In this document: positions 55,558-64,000 of the stretch, in pieces
Layout: the number at the start of each line of letters is the position of its first letter
Position numbering within the stretch: position 1 is the stretch's first letter
From: an uncultured Erythrobacter sp.
GTDB taxonomy: Bacteria; Pseudomonadota; Alphaproteobacteria; Sphingomonadales; Sphingomonadaceae
Direction: 5' to 3'
Assembly (NCBI GenBank): GCA_947493165.1
Contig: CANLPY010000001.1
Location: 1,178,001-1,242,000 of the forward strand
DNA length: 64,000 nucleotides
Position numbers and translations under genes: made by a program
The notes under the pieces: model-generated
What the model saw: the letters and a program-made list of their open reading frames with translations, nothing else
Told to the model about the DNA's origin: nothing
Databases searched by the model: none

Positions 55558-56208
55558 CTAGCGTGTTACGTTGTAAGCCAATTGCTGCTCAGTAAGCTGA
55601 AAGCCAATGAGCATTTCGAAACTGGTCCGCTGAATTGCTGCACGCACTTCTGGAGCAGATAGTGGATCGAGCGCTGCGTCGACATCGCCGGCCCTACGTT
55701 TGCGAGTGATACGTTCTTGGATGTCGGCTGGCAGCGTCGCATCTGCACGGTTCACGAATGACCCTGCCTTACCTGTTGCTTGCGCGCGTTCTTGACCATC
55801 GGCGAAAGTCAGGGTCACTTCGCCTAGACGCTTAGTCACGACCGCGCTACCACCCCGAAGAACCGTCACGAAATAAGGCAAAGTTACCGTTCGGGCCCCG
55901 CGTGCATCCGTTCGGCGAGCAAGAACATCAAAAGTTGCGCCGCTGTAGACCCGCTCGCCGCTTTCATCGCAAGTCGAGCGCAGGTTCGTGATCGTCGCTG
56001 TCATATCAAGATTATTCAATGTCGGCTCACCAGCCGTACGGAAAGCCGTGATGTCGCCGGTGAAATTGGGAATGCCAACCGCCGGACAAGAAGTCAGAAC
56101 CGCAGTGATCCCGACGCCCTGATCAATCACCAAATCCCCTTCGCGGGCGCAACCCGCAAGGGCGGCAACCAAAGCAAGAGCAGGCAAAATCGGCTTGCGA
56201 AACGTCAT
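55558..56208 (-). CDS. Predicted lipoprotein, unknown function
   Basis: 216 residues with a lipoprotein signal: TFRKPI, hydrophobic core, lipobox LAGC with Cys20. The mature part has beta-rich segments (MTATITNLRSTC, VYSGATFDVLARRTD, LPYFVTVLRGGSAVVTKRLGEVTLTF), which suggests an immunoglobulin-like or beta-sandwich fold, then a basic helix (RITRKRRAGD). No Asp at +2 (mature start CAREGD), so outer-membrane sorting is expected. The start could also be a GTG at 56214 with better SD spacing. Divergent from ispH, about 118 bases apart. Confidence 0.8.
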   Translation of the reverse strand: MTFRKPILPALALVAALAGCAREGDLVIDQGVGITAVLTSCPAVGIPNFTGDITAFRTAGEPTLNNLDMTATITNLRSTCDESGERVYSGATFDVLARRTDARGARTVTLPYFVTVLRGGSAVVTKRLGEVTLTFADGQERAQATGKAGSFVNRADATLPADIQERITRKRRAGDVDAALDPLSAPEVRAAIQRTSFEMLIGFQLTEQQLAYNVTR

Positions 56209-56326
56209 CAACACGGTCGTCCTCAAATATCTGTTCGGTGGCGCACTATGCCAAAGCGAAAGTAGGCCTAAATCTCAGTTCATCACGCCCTAGCGGGGCG
56301 CGCCGCAAAGCGCTAGAGGGGGAGAT

Positions 56327-57328
56327 ATGAACGCTCCCTTTCCCAACTCCAGCGATTCCGGCTCAACTGAGACGGGTGCCAGCCCTGCTGATCAAACCCC
56401 GCTCAATCTGCTGATTGCCGCTCCGCGCGGCTTCTGCGCAGGGGTCGATCGCGCTATTGAAATCGTCGAGAAAGCGATCGAGCGCTATGGCGCCCCGGTC
56501 TATGTTCGGCACGAAATCGTCCACAACAAATATGTGGTGAATTCCCTAAAGGCTCAGGGCGCAATCTTTGTCGAAGAGCTAGACGAAGTGCCTGACGAGG
56601 CCCCGGTCGTTTTCAGCGCGCATGGCGTGCCCAAGTCCGTTCCCGCAGAAGCTGAACGTCGCAACATGATCTATGTTGATGCGACATGTCCGCTGGTGTC
56701 GAAAGTACACAGACAGGCGGAACGCCAGATCGAAAAGAAGCGGCACATCATTTTCATCGGTCACGAAGGCCATCCCGAAGTCATCGGCACGATGGGCCAA
56801 GTGGACGATGGACAGATGACTCTAGTGGAGACTCTCGAGGACGTAGACAAGCTGCCTTTCGACACCCACGAGCCACTTGCTTATCTGACACAGACCACCC
56901 TTTCCGTCGATGACACTGCGGAGGTCATTGCCGCACTCGAATGGCGCTATCCCAACATCAGCGGACCGAAGGCTGAGGATATTTGCTACGCCACGTCCAA
57001 TCGTCAGGCTGCGGTGAAACAAATCGCGAAGGAATGCGACTTTCTGCTAGTCATTGGCGCGCCCAACTCTTCCAACTCGGTCCGGCTGGTCGAAGTGGCT
57101 GAGCGGTTGGGCACTCCCGGCAGGCTGATTCAACACAGCGATGAAATTGATCCCACGTGGCTAAAAGGAGTCAATACGTTAGGGCTTACCGCTGGAGCGT
57201 CAGCACCTGAAATTCTCGTCCGCGACGTCGTCAAGAAGCTAAATCAACTGCGGCCTGTGCACGAGCGGACTATCACAGCGGCGGAAGAGAAAATGGTTTT
57301 CAAGCTGCCGCGCCAGCTGACCGAGTAA
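56327..57328 (+). CDS. ispH: 4-hydroxy-3-methylbut-2-enyl diphosphate reductase IspH
   Basis: Last enzyme of the MEP isoprenoid pathway, reducing HMBPP to IPP and DMAPP with an [4Fe-4S] cluster. The three cluster ligands are Cys37 (APRGFCAGVDRAIE), Cys122 (DATCPLVSKVH) and Cys221 (ICYATSNRQ). 333 residues with a 25-residue N-terminal extension. GGGGGAG precedes the ATG. Followed 19 bases later by thrB and then rnhA. Confidence 0.97.
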   Translation: MNAPFPNSSDSGSTETGASPADQTPLNLLIAAPRGFCAGVDRAIEIVEKAIERYGAPVYVRHEIVHNKYVVNSLKAQGAIFVEELDEVPDEAPVVFSAHGVPKSVPAEAERRNMIYVDATCPLVSKVHRQAERQIEKKRHIIFIGHEGHPEVIGTMGQVDDGQMTLVETLEDVDKLPFDTHEPLAYLTQTTLSVDDTAEVIAALEWRYPNISGPKAEDICYATSNRQAAVKQIAKECDFLLVIGAPNSSNSVRLVEVAERLGTPGRLIQHSDEIDPTWLKGVNTLGLTAGASAPEILVRDVVKKLNQLRPVHERTITAAEEKMVFKLPRQLTE

Positions 57329-57347
57329 TTCAGCGGGCGCGCATTCA

Positions 57348-58322
57348 ATGGCGGTTTACACGCATCTTGGCGCAGAGGAATTGGCAGAGTTGATTGCCAA
57401 TTATGATGTTGGCGATCTGGTCTCAGCGAAAGGTATTGCTGAGGGCGTTTCCAATTCGAACTGGTTGATTGAAACAAGCGGAACCTCCCACGCCCGCACC
57501 TCGCGATTTATTCTAACGATGTATGAGCGGCGCATTGAGCTTAATGATCTGCCGTATTTTCTAGGCTTGCTCGACCATTTGGCGGAGCGCAATTGCCCCG
57601 TCCCGCGCACAATCCATGACCGGGACGGCGCGGCCTTTCGGATGCTTGACGGCAAAGCCGTTGCACTAATCGAATTTTTACCCGGCGTTTCTCCGACACA
57701 CCCAAGCGTGGAACAGGCCCGTTCTGTTGGGAATGCGTTGGCGCAAATGCATCTGGCATCTGCTGACTTTCCGCTCTTTCGAGCAAATACGATGGGCTTC
57801 GCGGATAGTCTTACCACATTGGAGAGCTGCGGCGAGCAAGGCCTGAGCTCTATTAATCCAAAGCTCCCACAAATGGTGGACCATGCCCGCGCCGCAGCGG
57901 CATTGGACCTTGCAGCGCTACCCAACTCCAATATCCATGCAGACCTTTTTCCAGACAATGTTTTGATGCTCGGTAACGCCGTGAGCGGCATGATCGATTT
58001 CTACTTTGCCTGCACTGGGACGATGGCGCTCGACTTGGCGACCACCCATGCTGCATGGTGCTTCGACAGATCAGGCAGGAACTATAATGCTAAGCTCGGT
58101 GCGGCATTGCTTGAGGGGTATGAAGCTTTGCGCCCGCTTGAAAAAGCAGAACGCGAACTGCTGCCTGAAATTGCGAAAGGAGTTTGCCTTCGGTTCGTAG
58201 CCAGCCGCGCTGAAGACTGGTTCGACACGCCTGATGATGCGTTAGTCACTCGCAAGGACCCCATGCAGTTCGTCTCACAATGGCACTTTTACAACGAAGC
58301 GGGCCCTAGTATATTCACGTAA
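57348..58322 (+). CDS. thrB: Homoserine kinase, APH-type ThrB
   Basis: Phosphorylates homoserine in threonine synthesis. It belongs to the aminoglycoside-phosphotransferase/choline-kinase fold (not GHMP): the catalytic loop is NIHADLFPDNVLM (H-x-D-L-x3-N) and the metal Asp is in MIDFYFACTG. 324 residues; the start MAVYTHLGAEELAELIANYDVG and GVSNSNWLIET match the alphaproteobacterial enzyme. In many alphaproteobacteria ispH, thrB and rnhA are adjacent as here. Confidence 0.93.
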   Translation: MAVYTHLGAEELAELIANYDVGDLVSAKGIAEGVSNSNWLIETSGTSHARTSRFILTMYERRIELNDLPYFLGLLDHLAERNCPVPRTIHDRDGAAFRMLDGKAVALIEFLPGVSPTHPSVEQARSVGNALAQMHLASADFPLFRANTMGFADSLTTLESCGEQGLSSINPKLPQMVDHARAAAALDLAALPNSNIHADLFPDNVLMLGNAVSGMIDFYFACTGTMALDLATTHAAWCFDRSGRNYNAKLGAALLEGYEALRPLEKAERELLPEIAKGVCLRFVASRAEDWFDTPDDALVTRKDPMQFVSQWHFYNEAGPSIFT

Positions 58323-58349
58323 GCTAATTTTTGAGGCAATGGTCAGGGA

Positions 58350-58814
58350 ATGAAGCAAGTTCAAATTTTCACGGACGGCGCGTGCAAGGGCAACCCTGGC
58401 CCCGGTGGTTGGGGCGCATTGCTGCGCATGGGCAAGCATGAAAAAGAGCTGTCCGGCGGTGAACGCGATACGACCAATAATCGCATGGAATTGATGGCCG
58501 CGATCAGAGGCCTTTCAGCTCTGATTGAGCCGTGTTCGGTCGAGCTTTATTCTGACAGCAAATATGTGCTCGATGGAATGACCAAATGGGTCGAAGGCTG
58601 GCAAAGGCGTGGCTGGGTGAATGCCAGCAAAAAACCTGTACGCAATGCCGATCTGTGGCACGAATTGATCGATGTGTCGGCCAAGCACCAAGTCGAATGG
58701 CATTGGGTCAAAGGACATAGTGGCCACCCGGAAAACGAACGGGTCGACAAATTGGCAAGCGATGAGGCTGAAAAAGCCGCACGCGAGGAACCAAGCGAGA
58801 GCGAAGACGCGTAA
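58350..58814 (+). CDS. rnhA: Ribonuclease HI
   Basis: Cuts RNA in RNA:DNA hybrids. The DEDD active site reads Asp9 ([11 protein letters not shown]), Glu47 (NNRMELMA), Asp69 ([10 protein letters not shown]) and Asp133 (ERVDKLA), with His123 in KGHSGHPEN. 154 residues, normal. Third gene of ispH-thrB-rnhA, 27 bases after thrB. Confidence 0.97.
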   Translation: MKQVQIFTDGACKGNPGPGGWGALLRMGKHEKELSGGERDTTNNRMELMAAIRGLSALIEPCSVELYSDSKYVLDGMTKWVEGWQRRGWVNASKKPVRNADLWHELIDVSAKHQVEWHWVKGHSGHPENERVDKLASDEAEKAAREEPSESEDA

Positions 58815-58936
58815 GGTCACGGAGCTTAAAGCTGCTCTCACTTGTCCATATACAAAGCGGACGAACCCAAAATGAGCACGCCCGCTATTCATCAATTTAC
58901 TTGGAAGAGCGCAATCGCTCCTTACCCATTAATATC

Positions 58937-59113
58937 TTAGCTGTTGTCTTCGACAGGAGCGCCAGGACCATTCTTCTGAATCGACTCGATCGCATTCTTA
59001 GCGCTCGACTTGCTTGAATAGCCCTGTGTTGAGAACATCACTTCAGAATTGTAGCTGAAGCGCACGCGGAACTCGCCGGCTTTATCTTTATAAATTTCAA
59101 ATTTGTGAGACAT
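58937..59113 (-). CDS. YegP/DUF1508-type small protein
   Basis: A 58-residue gene: MSHKFEIYKDKAGEFRVRFS, then YNSEVMFSTQGYSSKSSAKNAI and a short acidic end. This is the single-repeat form of the YegP (DUF1508) fold, in which 'F.iykDk.G.fR.rf' and 'GY.sks.a.naI.siq' are conserved. An excellent SD (AGGAGGG) sits 7 bases before the ATG. Function of the family is not settled. It lies between convergent rnhA and the FAD oxidoreductase gene. Confidence 0.9.
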   Translation of the reverse strand: MSHKFEIYKDKAGEFRVRFSYNSEVMFSTQGYSSKSSAKNAIESIQKNGPGAPVEDNS

Positions 59114-59173
59114 GTTTTCCCTCCTGCTGGTGAGCGTTTCTGCAAGTTATTTTACAGATGAACGCCGTCTTGG

Positions 59174-60292
59174 CTAGGCATGGATTGTAACAAAGCGTTG
59201 CGGGGAATAGCGAACTCGCGAAAGGTCGGCGGTCATCTCATCCGCGTCAATCGCGAGCAATTCTTGCGCAGCAAGACGCGCGGCCGCCGGTGCGGTCTGA
59301 ATGCCAAAGCCCCCTTGCCCGGCGAACCAGTAGAAACCCTCCACCTGAGGATCGTAACCGTAAACAGGCAAACGGTCCGGCGCGAAGCTGCGCAAGCCGG
59401 CCCAGCGACGTTCGACGTGCTCAATTTCCCAGTCAACTACAGTTTCGAACCGATCAATGGCGCGAGCGACGTCGATCTCTTCCGGAGCGGCGTCACAGGC
59501 CTCACTGGCAACTTCATCATGCGGACTCAACCACAAACGCCCCGCATCAGGCTTGAAATAGAACCCACCATTGATGTCGAGAACCAATGGCAAATCTTCG
59601 GGCGGTGAAGGTAACACGCGTAGCTGGACGATAGTTCGGCGTTTGGGTTCGATCCCAATTGGACGAGCGCCAGCCAGACGCGCAATTGGATCAGCCCATG
59701 CTCCAGCCGCATTGATGACCTTGGCCGTCTTATGAGTCTCGCCTGATTGGAGCGTGATTTCCCAATAATCCGAAACGGGAGGCCGCTCAATTTTAACGGC
59801 ACGGGCGCAGCAGACCAGATCGCCGCCCTGACGCTTTAGTGCTTTGAGATAATGCTGATGCAGACCTGCAACATCAATATCTGCGCAGGCTGGTTCCCAC
59901 AATCCGTGACGCCATTCGCCTCTCAGGCGTGGAACCTTTTCTGACAATTCTGACAGCTTGAGCCGTTCAATCGTCACACCCGTATCGGCGAACGTTTCGG
60001 TAAAGCGATCTAGCGCACTTAAATCTTCGTCGCGGGCCAGATGCACCGCACCGCGCGGCGTCAAAAAACCGCCTTCTCGAAGGAACTGCCCAGAAGCCAA
60101 AGTGAGCGGTACCACGCCCGGACCACCATAACATTCATCCCAGAACGCTGCTGACCGACCAGTGGAATGATATCCGGGCGCGTCTTCCGCTTCGAGCACA
60201 AGCACCCTGGCATGAGGCGCCAGTTCAGCCGCTAGGCTCGCTCCTGCCATTCCGGCACCAATGACGGCAAAATCGTAAATCGCGTCTGGCAT
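59174..60292 (-). CDS. FAD-dependent amino-acid oxidoreductase (DAO family)
   Basis: 372 residues. The dinucleotide motif VIGAGMAGASLAAEL and EAEDAPGYHSTGRSAAFW at the N-terminus, NAAGAWADPIA in the middle and YWFAGQGGFGIQTAPA near the end are typical of the DadA/D-arginine-dehydrogenase-like group (compare GYHSTGRSA). It probably deaminates D-amino acids or N-methyl amino acids. The stop-start junction with the upstream hydrolase overlaps by one base, so they are co-expressed. Confidence 0.9.
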   Translation of the reverse strand: MPDAIYDFAVIGAGMAGASLAAELAPHARVLVLEAEDAPGYHSTGRSAAFWDECYGGPGVVPLTLASGQFLREGGFLTPRGAVHLARDEDLSALDRFTETFADTGVTIERLKLSELSEKVPRLRGEWRHGLWEPACADIDVAGLHQHYLKALKRQGGDLVCCARAVKIERPPVSDYWEITLQSGETHKTAKVINAAGAWADPIARLAGARPIGIEPKRRTIVQLRVLPSPPEDLPLVLDINGGFYFKPDAGRLWLSPHDEVASEACDAAPEEIDVARAIDRFETVVDWEIEHVERRWAGLRSFAPDRLPVYGYDPQVEGFYWFAGQGGFGIQTAPAAARLAAQELLAIDADEMTADLSRVRYSPQRFVTIHA

Positions 60293-61251
60293 CAGCTGCT
60301 GGCTTTTGGGGCCACCCTATCGAGAAATTCAGCGACGGACTGCATTGCCCGGCCTCTCACATCGTCCACTTCGCGCAAAATCTCATGCCTCGCTTCGGGA
60401 CCGAATGCGACCAGTTCGCCCTTAGGCAAACGCGCGGCCGCCCGCTCGCACGCTGCATGACTGACTAGCTTGTCTTCGCTGGTGGACAATATCTGGATGG
60501 GCACGTCGACCCCTTCCATGGCTCCGGCAGCCTCAAGCACGCGCGTTGAAGCGTAGGCGCGCTCTACCCATCCCCAGCTTCCCGGCCCCATCACCAATTC
60601 TGGACGATGCTCACGCCACCACAGCTCATCTTCATAGCGATCATCATCATGGGTCAGCAATTCACGGCGGCGCGCGGGCATCTCTCCCGGCTTCTCGCTC
60701 CACTTCCAAGCGGGGCGAGCTTCATCGCCAATCCCGCGCATCAACTTTGCAGCGCCATGCAAGATAGCGAGTGGCAATGGCGGACCAGCCATACCCAGCA
60801 TGGGCGCACTCAATACGGCCGCAACTGGGTCAACTCGTCGCTCTATCAGCGCCCGCATGACCAGATGACCGCCCATCGAATGCCCTGCCAACACGTGCGG
60901 CCCCGGCGTTTCTGCTTTCCAAGCTTCCCAGAAATGCGCCAAATCATCGACCCAAGTCGCAAAATCATCGATGTGGCCCGTGACTTCATCGTTACCCAGC
61001 CGGCCTGATCCAGCCTGCCCGCGCCAATCTGCGGCCGTCACACGCCAGCCATCTCGATGCCATTCATCCAAGCTTTCGAGATATTTTTCGTAATTGTCAC
61101 CGCGTCCAGGAAGAAACAAAATCGAGCCTCGGTCAGGCGCAGAAGCAGCCCAATCGATGCGGCGTAGCTTATGCCCATCTGGCGCGCGCCAAATTGTCTC
61201 ACTTGCTGCTTTAGGAATCGCTCTGCGATCCATCGCTTTATTAATTGTCAT
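60292..61251 (-). CDS. Alpha/beta hydrolase (serine aminopeptidase S33 / lysophospholipase type)
   Basis: 319 residues from the ATG at 61251 (an ATG at 61233 is equally possible). Nucleophile elbow GHSMGG with Ser125, the oxyanion segment LFLPGRGDNYEKY, ADWRGQAGSG, and a late Asp/His pair (STSEDKLVS; GPEARHEIL) fit the monoglyceride lipase/lysophospholipase-like group. No signal peptide. First gene of a pair with the FAD oxidoreductase. The substrate is unknown. Confidence 0.88.
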   Translation of the reverse strand: MTINKAMDRRAIPKAASETIWRAPDGHKLRRIDWAASAPDRGSILFLPGRGDNYEKYLESLDEWHRDGWRVTAADWRGQAGSGRLGNDEVTGHIDDFATWVDDLAHFWEAWKAETPGPHVLAGHSMGGHLVMRALIERRVDPVAAVLSAPMLGMAGPPLPLAILHGAAKLMRGIGDEARPAWKWSEKPGEMPARRRELLTHDDDRYEDELWWREHRPELVMGPGSWGWVERAYASTRVLEAAGAMEGVDVPIQILSTSEDKLVSHAACERAAARLPKGELVAFGPEARHEILREVDDVRGRAMQSVAEFLDRVAPKASS

Positions 61252-61389
61252 AATGCGACCGCTCGCATCCAGATTGCCGTCACTAATTCCGTGCCTCCGG
61301 TTTTGGTTACTTTTTAGTAAGCCATGTTCTGTAGCTAGGCCAATCAAGGAACCGCCCGAACCAGTCGGGCAGGGACTTTTGGGGGCCTA
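61252..61389. promoter_or_regulatory. Divergent intergenic region before the Tad locus
   Basis: 138 bases between the hydrolase and cpaA. It includes a 6-bp hairpin GCCCGA-ACCAG-TCGGGC ending about 17 bases before the cpaA ATG, close to its GGGGG ribosome-binding stretch, which may affect translation. No Flp pilin gene is present in front of cpaA. Confidence 0.35.
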
Positions 61390-61908
61390 ATGCTTAGTCA
61401 ATATCTTCAATACGGATTGCTCATTGCCTTGGCAATTGCCCTGGTGTTCGCTGCATTCACAGACATCAAGAGTCGCCAGATCAGCAATAAGCTGAACCTT
61501 GCGATTGTGGTTGGTGCGCCTGTGTTCTGGTTTGCGAGCGGCATTTCTTTTCTACCAGAAGGTCCGACAATGTTCGCGCCAACCAGCGTCATCTTTCAGA
61601 TCGTGATCGCTCTTGCAGTCTTCATTGTCAGCGCCGGATTGTTCGCGATCAAGATGATGGGCGGCGGCGACGTCAAACTTCTGACCGCATTGGCGCTCTG
61701 GATCGAACCGAGTGCGTTTATGCAATTGCTGATCATCATGGCGATCGCCGGCGGTGTGCTGACGATTGTGATGGGCGCTTATCATTTCATCCAAAGACAA
61801 AAGGAGCGTCTCGCAATTCCGTATGGAGTCGCCATCGCTTTTGGCGGCCTTTGGGTGCTCACGACAACGTATTTTTCCAGTCCTGCCATTGCCGCAGGGT
61901 TGGGATGA
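61390..61908 (+). CDS. cpaA: Prepilin peptidase CpaA (TadV-type, A24)
   Basis: 172 residues, about six membrane helices. The two catalytic aspartates of A24 peptidases are in FTDIKSRQISNKL and MGGGDVKLLTAL. It cleaves and processes the Flp pilin in Tad pilus systems. It begins the cpaA-cpaB-cpaC order of the Tad/Flp locus. Short form without the methyltransferase domain, as usual for TadV/CpaA. Confidence 0.92.
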   Translation: MLSQYLQYGLLIALAIALVFAAFTDIKSRQISNKLNLAIVVGAPVFWFASGISFLPEGPTMFAPTSVIFQIVIALAVFIVSAGLFAIKMMGGGDVKLLTALALWIEPSAFMQLLIIMAIAGGVLTIVMGAYHFIQRQKERLAIPYGVAIAFGGLWVLTTTYFSSPAIAAGLG

Positions 61909-61995
61909 ACCTGATTTTAACCAATCCGCGCTTATCTAGCGCAACCATACCCGCCCACAAACTTTATTGGGCCACTTAAAGGGGGCTATTGAGCC

Positions 61996-63108
61996 ATGGA
62001 CAGGAAGAAGCTTGTTTTGCTGCTAGGCGCGCTGATCATCGCGGTCGGCACTGCATTCGCTGCACGAAGCATGTTCGCAGGGGCAGCAGCCCCAGAAGCC
62101 GAAGCGGTTGAACCGGTCGGTCCTAAAGTTCTGGTCGCGCAACGTGCGTTGCCGACCGGCACGATCATCACTGCTGATGCCCTGAGCTATCAGCAATGGC
62201 CAGAAGAGCTGGTTCAGGACGCCTACTTCCTAGACGGCGAATCCGATGTAACCCAGCTTCTTGGTACGGTTGTGCGTCATCCAGTCACCGCTGGTGAGCC
62301 GGTAACGCAAGGTTCGCTTGTTAGCCCTGGCGATCGCGGCTTCCTTGCTGCGGCGCTTGGCCCAGGCATGCGCGCTGTTACCGTTCCAGTATCGGCCAAA
62401 ACCGGTGTTGCCGGATTTGTCTTCCCGGGTGACCGCGTTGATATTGTCCTGACGCAAACAGTTGGCGGCGGCGACAATGGTTCGTTGAAAGCTGCTGAAA
62501 CAGTTTTGCGTAACCTTCGTGTGCTCGCAACCGACCAGTCGACTGAGCAAACCACGAATGAAGCAGGTAAGACTGTCGTTCGGGCGTTTCGCACAGTCAC
62601 CATTGAAGTGACTCCAAAGATCGCCGAAAAGGTCGCAGTTGCCCAAACAATCGGCACGCTAAGCCTAGTTCTGCGCTCAATCGCTGACAATCAAACTGAA
62701 CTTGAACGCGCGATTGCTTCTGGCGATGTTGAAATCCCTGAAGGCGCTACGCCGGAAGAAGAAGAGCAATTGCTGCGTACGGCCCTGAACCGTCCGATCG
62801 ACAAAGGTACAACCTTCTCAACCGGTGGTGACGTTTCACGCTTCCAGCGCAAAACACCTCCACCAACAGCCGCAGAAAAGCGCGCCGCTAGTGCACGCAC
62901 AGCCCCTGCTTTGGGGGTCCCTGCAAAGGTAAATGGCGCACCAGCTAATCGCGGTCCTGCAGTTCGTGTGACCCGCGGCAAGAGAACCGAGGAAGTCGCT
63001 GTCGGCGGTGTTCGCAGTTCAACCACCAGCTTCAACTCAACCAACGCCAGCAATGTGCGCGACGCGGGTCGTACTGCACCCGCTGCCGGCGCGTTGTTGA
63101 TCCGCTGA
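61996..63108 (+). CDS. cpaB: Flp pilus assembly protein CpaB (RcpC/TadG-adjacent SAF protein)
   Basis: 370 residues: an N-terminal membrane helix (about 6-25) then a SAF-type domain (VLVAQRALPTGTIITADAL) and RcpC-like core (GMRAVTVPVSAKTGVAGFVFPGDRVDIVL, ATDQSTEQTTN). The C-terminal 110 residues are Ala/Thr/Pro-rich and low complexity. CpaB works with the CpaC secretin in the periplasm. ATG at 61996 with GGGGGCTATTGAGCC before it. Confidence 0.93.
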   Translation: MDRKKLVLLLGALIIAVGTAFAARSMFAGAAAPEAEAVEPVGPKVLVAQRALPTGTIITADALSYQQWPEELVQDAYFLDGESDVTQLLGTVVRHPVTAGEPVTQGSLVSPGDRGFLAAALGPGMRAVTVPVSAKTGVAGFVFPGDRVDIVLTQTVGGGDNGSLKAAETVLRNLRVLATDQSTEQTTNEAGKTVVRAFRTVTIEVTPKIAEKVAVAQTIGTLSLVLRSIADNQTELERAIASGDVEIPEGATPEEEEQLLRTALNRPIDKGTTFSTGGDVSRFQRKTPPPTAAEKRAASARTAPALGVPAKVNGAPANRGPAVRVTRGKRTEEVAVGGVRSSTTSFNSTNASNVRDAGRTAPAAGALLIR

Positions 63109-63200
63109 GGGGACTGAACATGCCTAATCAGACCACAAATACGCCCAAAATCTGGGCTGCCGCATGCGCGGACACGGGGAAATCATTGAGGGGCCCTAAA

Positions 63201-64000
63201 ATGAAACGCAAGCTTACTGCAAAGATGCTGTTGGCCAGCATTGCCGCTCTACCGCTCGCCGCGGTTCCGGCAAACACTGCCATCGCTCAGCAAGCCACCA
63301 GCCCAGATCAGGACGTTGTTCTGTCGATCGGCAAAGGTGAACTGATCACCGTGCCAGGCAACATGGCCGATGTCTTCATTGCCAACGATTCGATTGCCGA
63401 TGTGCAGGTCAAATCACAGCGCCAACTTTATGTATTCGGCAAGGCAGGCGGTGAGACCACCATCTATGCCAGCAATGCAGCGGGCAGCGTGATCTGGTCG
63501 GCGAACATTCGCGTTGGTTCAAACATCGGCAGCATTGATCAAATGCTCGCGCTGGCTATGCCGCAAGCTAAGATTGGCGTTGCGACTATGGGAACCAACA
63601 CGGTCCTTCTCACAGGTACAGTTGCCGCTCCTGAAGACGCAGCAGAAGCCGAACGCCTTGTTCAAGCCTTCCTTGGCGAAGGTGCGAATGTCATCAGCCG
63701 TCTGCGCACTGCTACTCCACTGCAGGTCAACTTGAAGGTGACCTTTGCAGAGGTCAGCCGCTCGCTCGTTCGTGACATTGGCGGCAACCTTGCCACCTTT
63801 GACGCGACAACCGGCGGATTTCGCGGGGCGGTTGGTTCTGGACGCAACTTCACCAATGGTGAAGTTAACTTCGGTGGCCCACTTGCAGCCGGAAATGGTA
63901 TTGCGCAGCCAACACTTCTTGGCGGCCGCGTCCCACTTCTTCGGCCAGATGGCACCATTGCCACCGACCCTGCGACCGGTGCAGCCCTGTTCCAGGACCT
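63201..64000 (+). CDS. cpaC: Tad/Flp pilus secretin CpaC (partial, 5' end only)
   Basis: Frame open to the window edge, about 266 residues visible. Signal peptide (KRKLTAKMLLASIAALPLAA ... AIAQ), then the pilus-assembly N-terminal domain (LSIGKGELITVPGNMADVFI, VQVKSQRQLYVFGKAGGETT), a BON-like unit (VLLTGTVAAPEDAAEAERLV) and the start of the secretin region (PLQVNLKVTFAEVSRSLVRD). It forms the outer-membrane channel. An ATG at 63120 is in frame and also has a good SD, but its 27 extra residues would come before the signal peptide; I prefer 63201, with GAGGGG 7 bases upstream. Confidence 0.92.
   Translation, partial: MKRKLTAKMLLASIAALPLAAVPANTAIAQQATSPDQDVVLSIGKGELITVPGNMADVFIANDSIADVQVKSQRQLYVFGKAGGETTIYASNAAGSVIWSANIRVGSNIGSIDQMLALAMPQAKIGVATMGTNTVLLTGTVAAPEDAAEAERLVQAFLGEGANVISRLRTATPLQVNLKVTFAEVSRSLVRDIGGNLATFDATTGGFRGAVGSGRNFTNGEVNFGGPLAAGNGIAQPTLLGGRVPLLRPDGTIATDPATGAALFQD

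Overview
The window looks like chromosomal DNA of an alphaproteobacterium of the order Sphingomonadales, most likely Erythrobacteraceae or a close relative. This rests on the gene order, on an FtsZ with a long acidic linker, on the argS-SPOR-nagZ-scpAB-tatABC string, on a tamAB pair preceded by bpt, and on general protein character. It is an inference; no 16S gene is present. I see no rRNA, tRNA, CRISPR array, insertion sequence or integrase.

Region 1 (1-19957, all minus strand) is a complete division and cell wall (dcw) cluster. It reads mraZ-rsmH-ftsL-ftsI-murE-murF-mraY-murD-ftsW-murG-murC-murB-ddl-ftsQ-ftsA-ftsZ, followed by a truncated TPR protein at the window edge. Ten junctions are 4-base ATGA overlaps, so the mraZ-ftsA part looks like one translationally coupled unit. 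The ftsA-ftsZ gap is different: 155 bases with a perfect DnaA box. A phased array of G-runs upstream of mraZ is a candidate MraZ operator.

Region 2 (20145-34706) is mixed housekeeping. It holds two unrecognised membrane-anchored proteins, a cysteine synthase-like enzyme, a [2Fe-2S] ferredoxin, an AlkA-type glycosylase, an S9 peptidase, an SDR, a pterin dehydratase, ccmAB, a lipoprotein MsrA, methionine aminopeptidase, an M17 aminopeptidase, an orphan SH3-like protein, argC and the glnB-glnA pair. glnBA has a sigma-54-like promoter and a rho-independent terminator.

Region 3 (34808-43515) starts with a two-gene cassette: a single-pass membrane protein with a GAF-like domain, overlapped by a phage-type GH24 lysozyme. 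It is followed by bpt-tamA-tamB on the other strand (outer membrane translocation and assembly).

Region 4 (43771-61251) holds threonine ammonia-lyase, a beta-hydroxyacid dehydrogenase with an exported amidohydrolase, an abundant-looking 72-residue exported mini-protein with its own terminator, tatABC-scpAB-nagZ-SPOR-argS, a lipoprotein, ispH-thrB-rnhA, a 58-residue YegP-type protein, an FAD oxidoreductase and an alpha/beta hydrolase.

Region 5 (61390-64000) is the start of a Tad/Flp pilus locus: cpaA, cpaB and the first 800 bases of cpaC.

Most of the window is ordinary core genome. The most unusual items are the GAF-like/lysozyme cassette, the regulatory DNA around glnBA, the DnaA box in front of ftsZ, the orphan exported mini-protein and the hypothetical pair beside mraZ.
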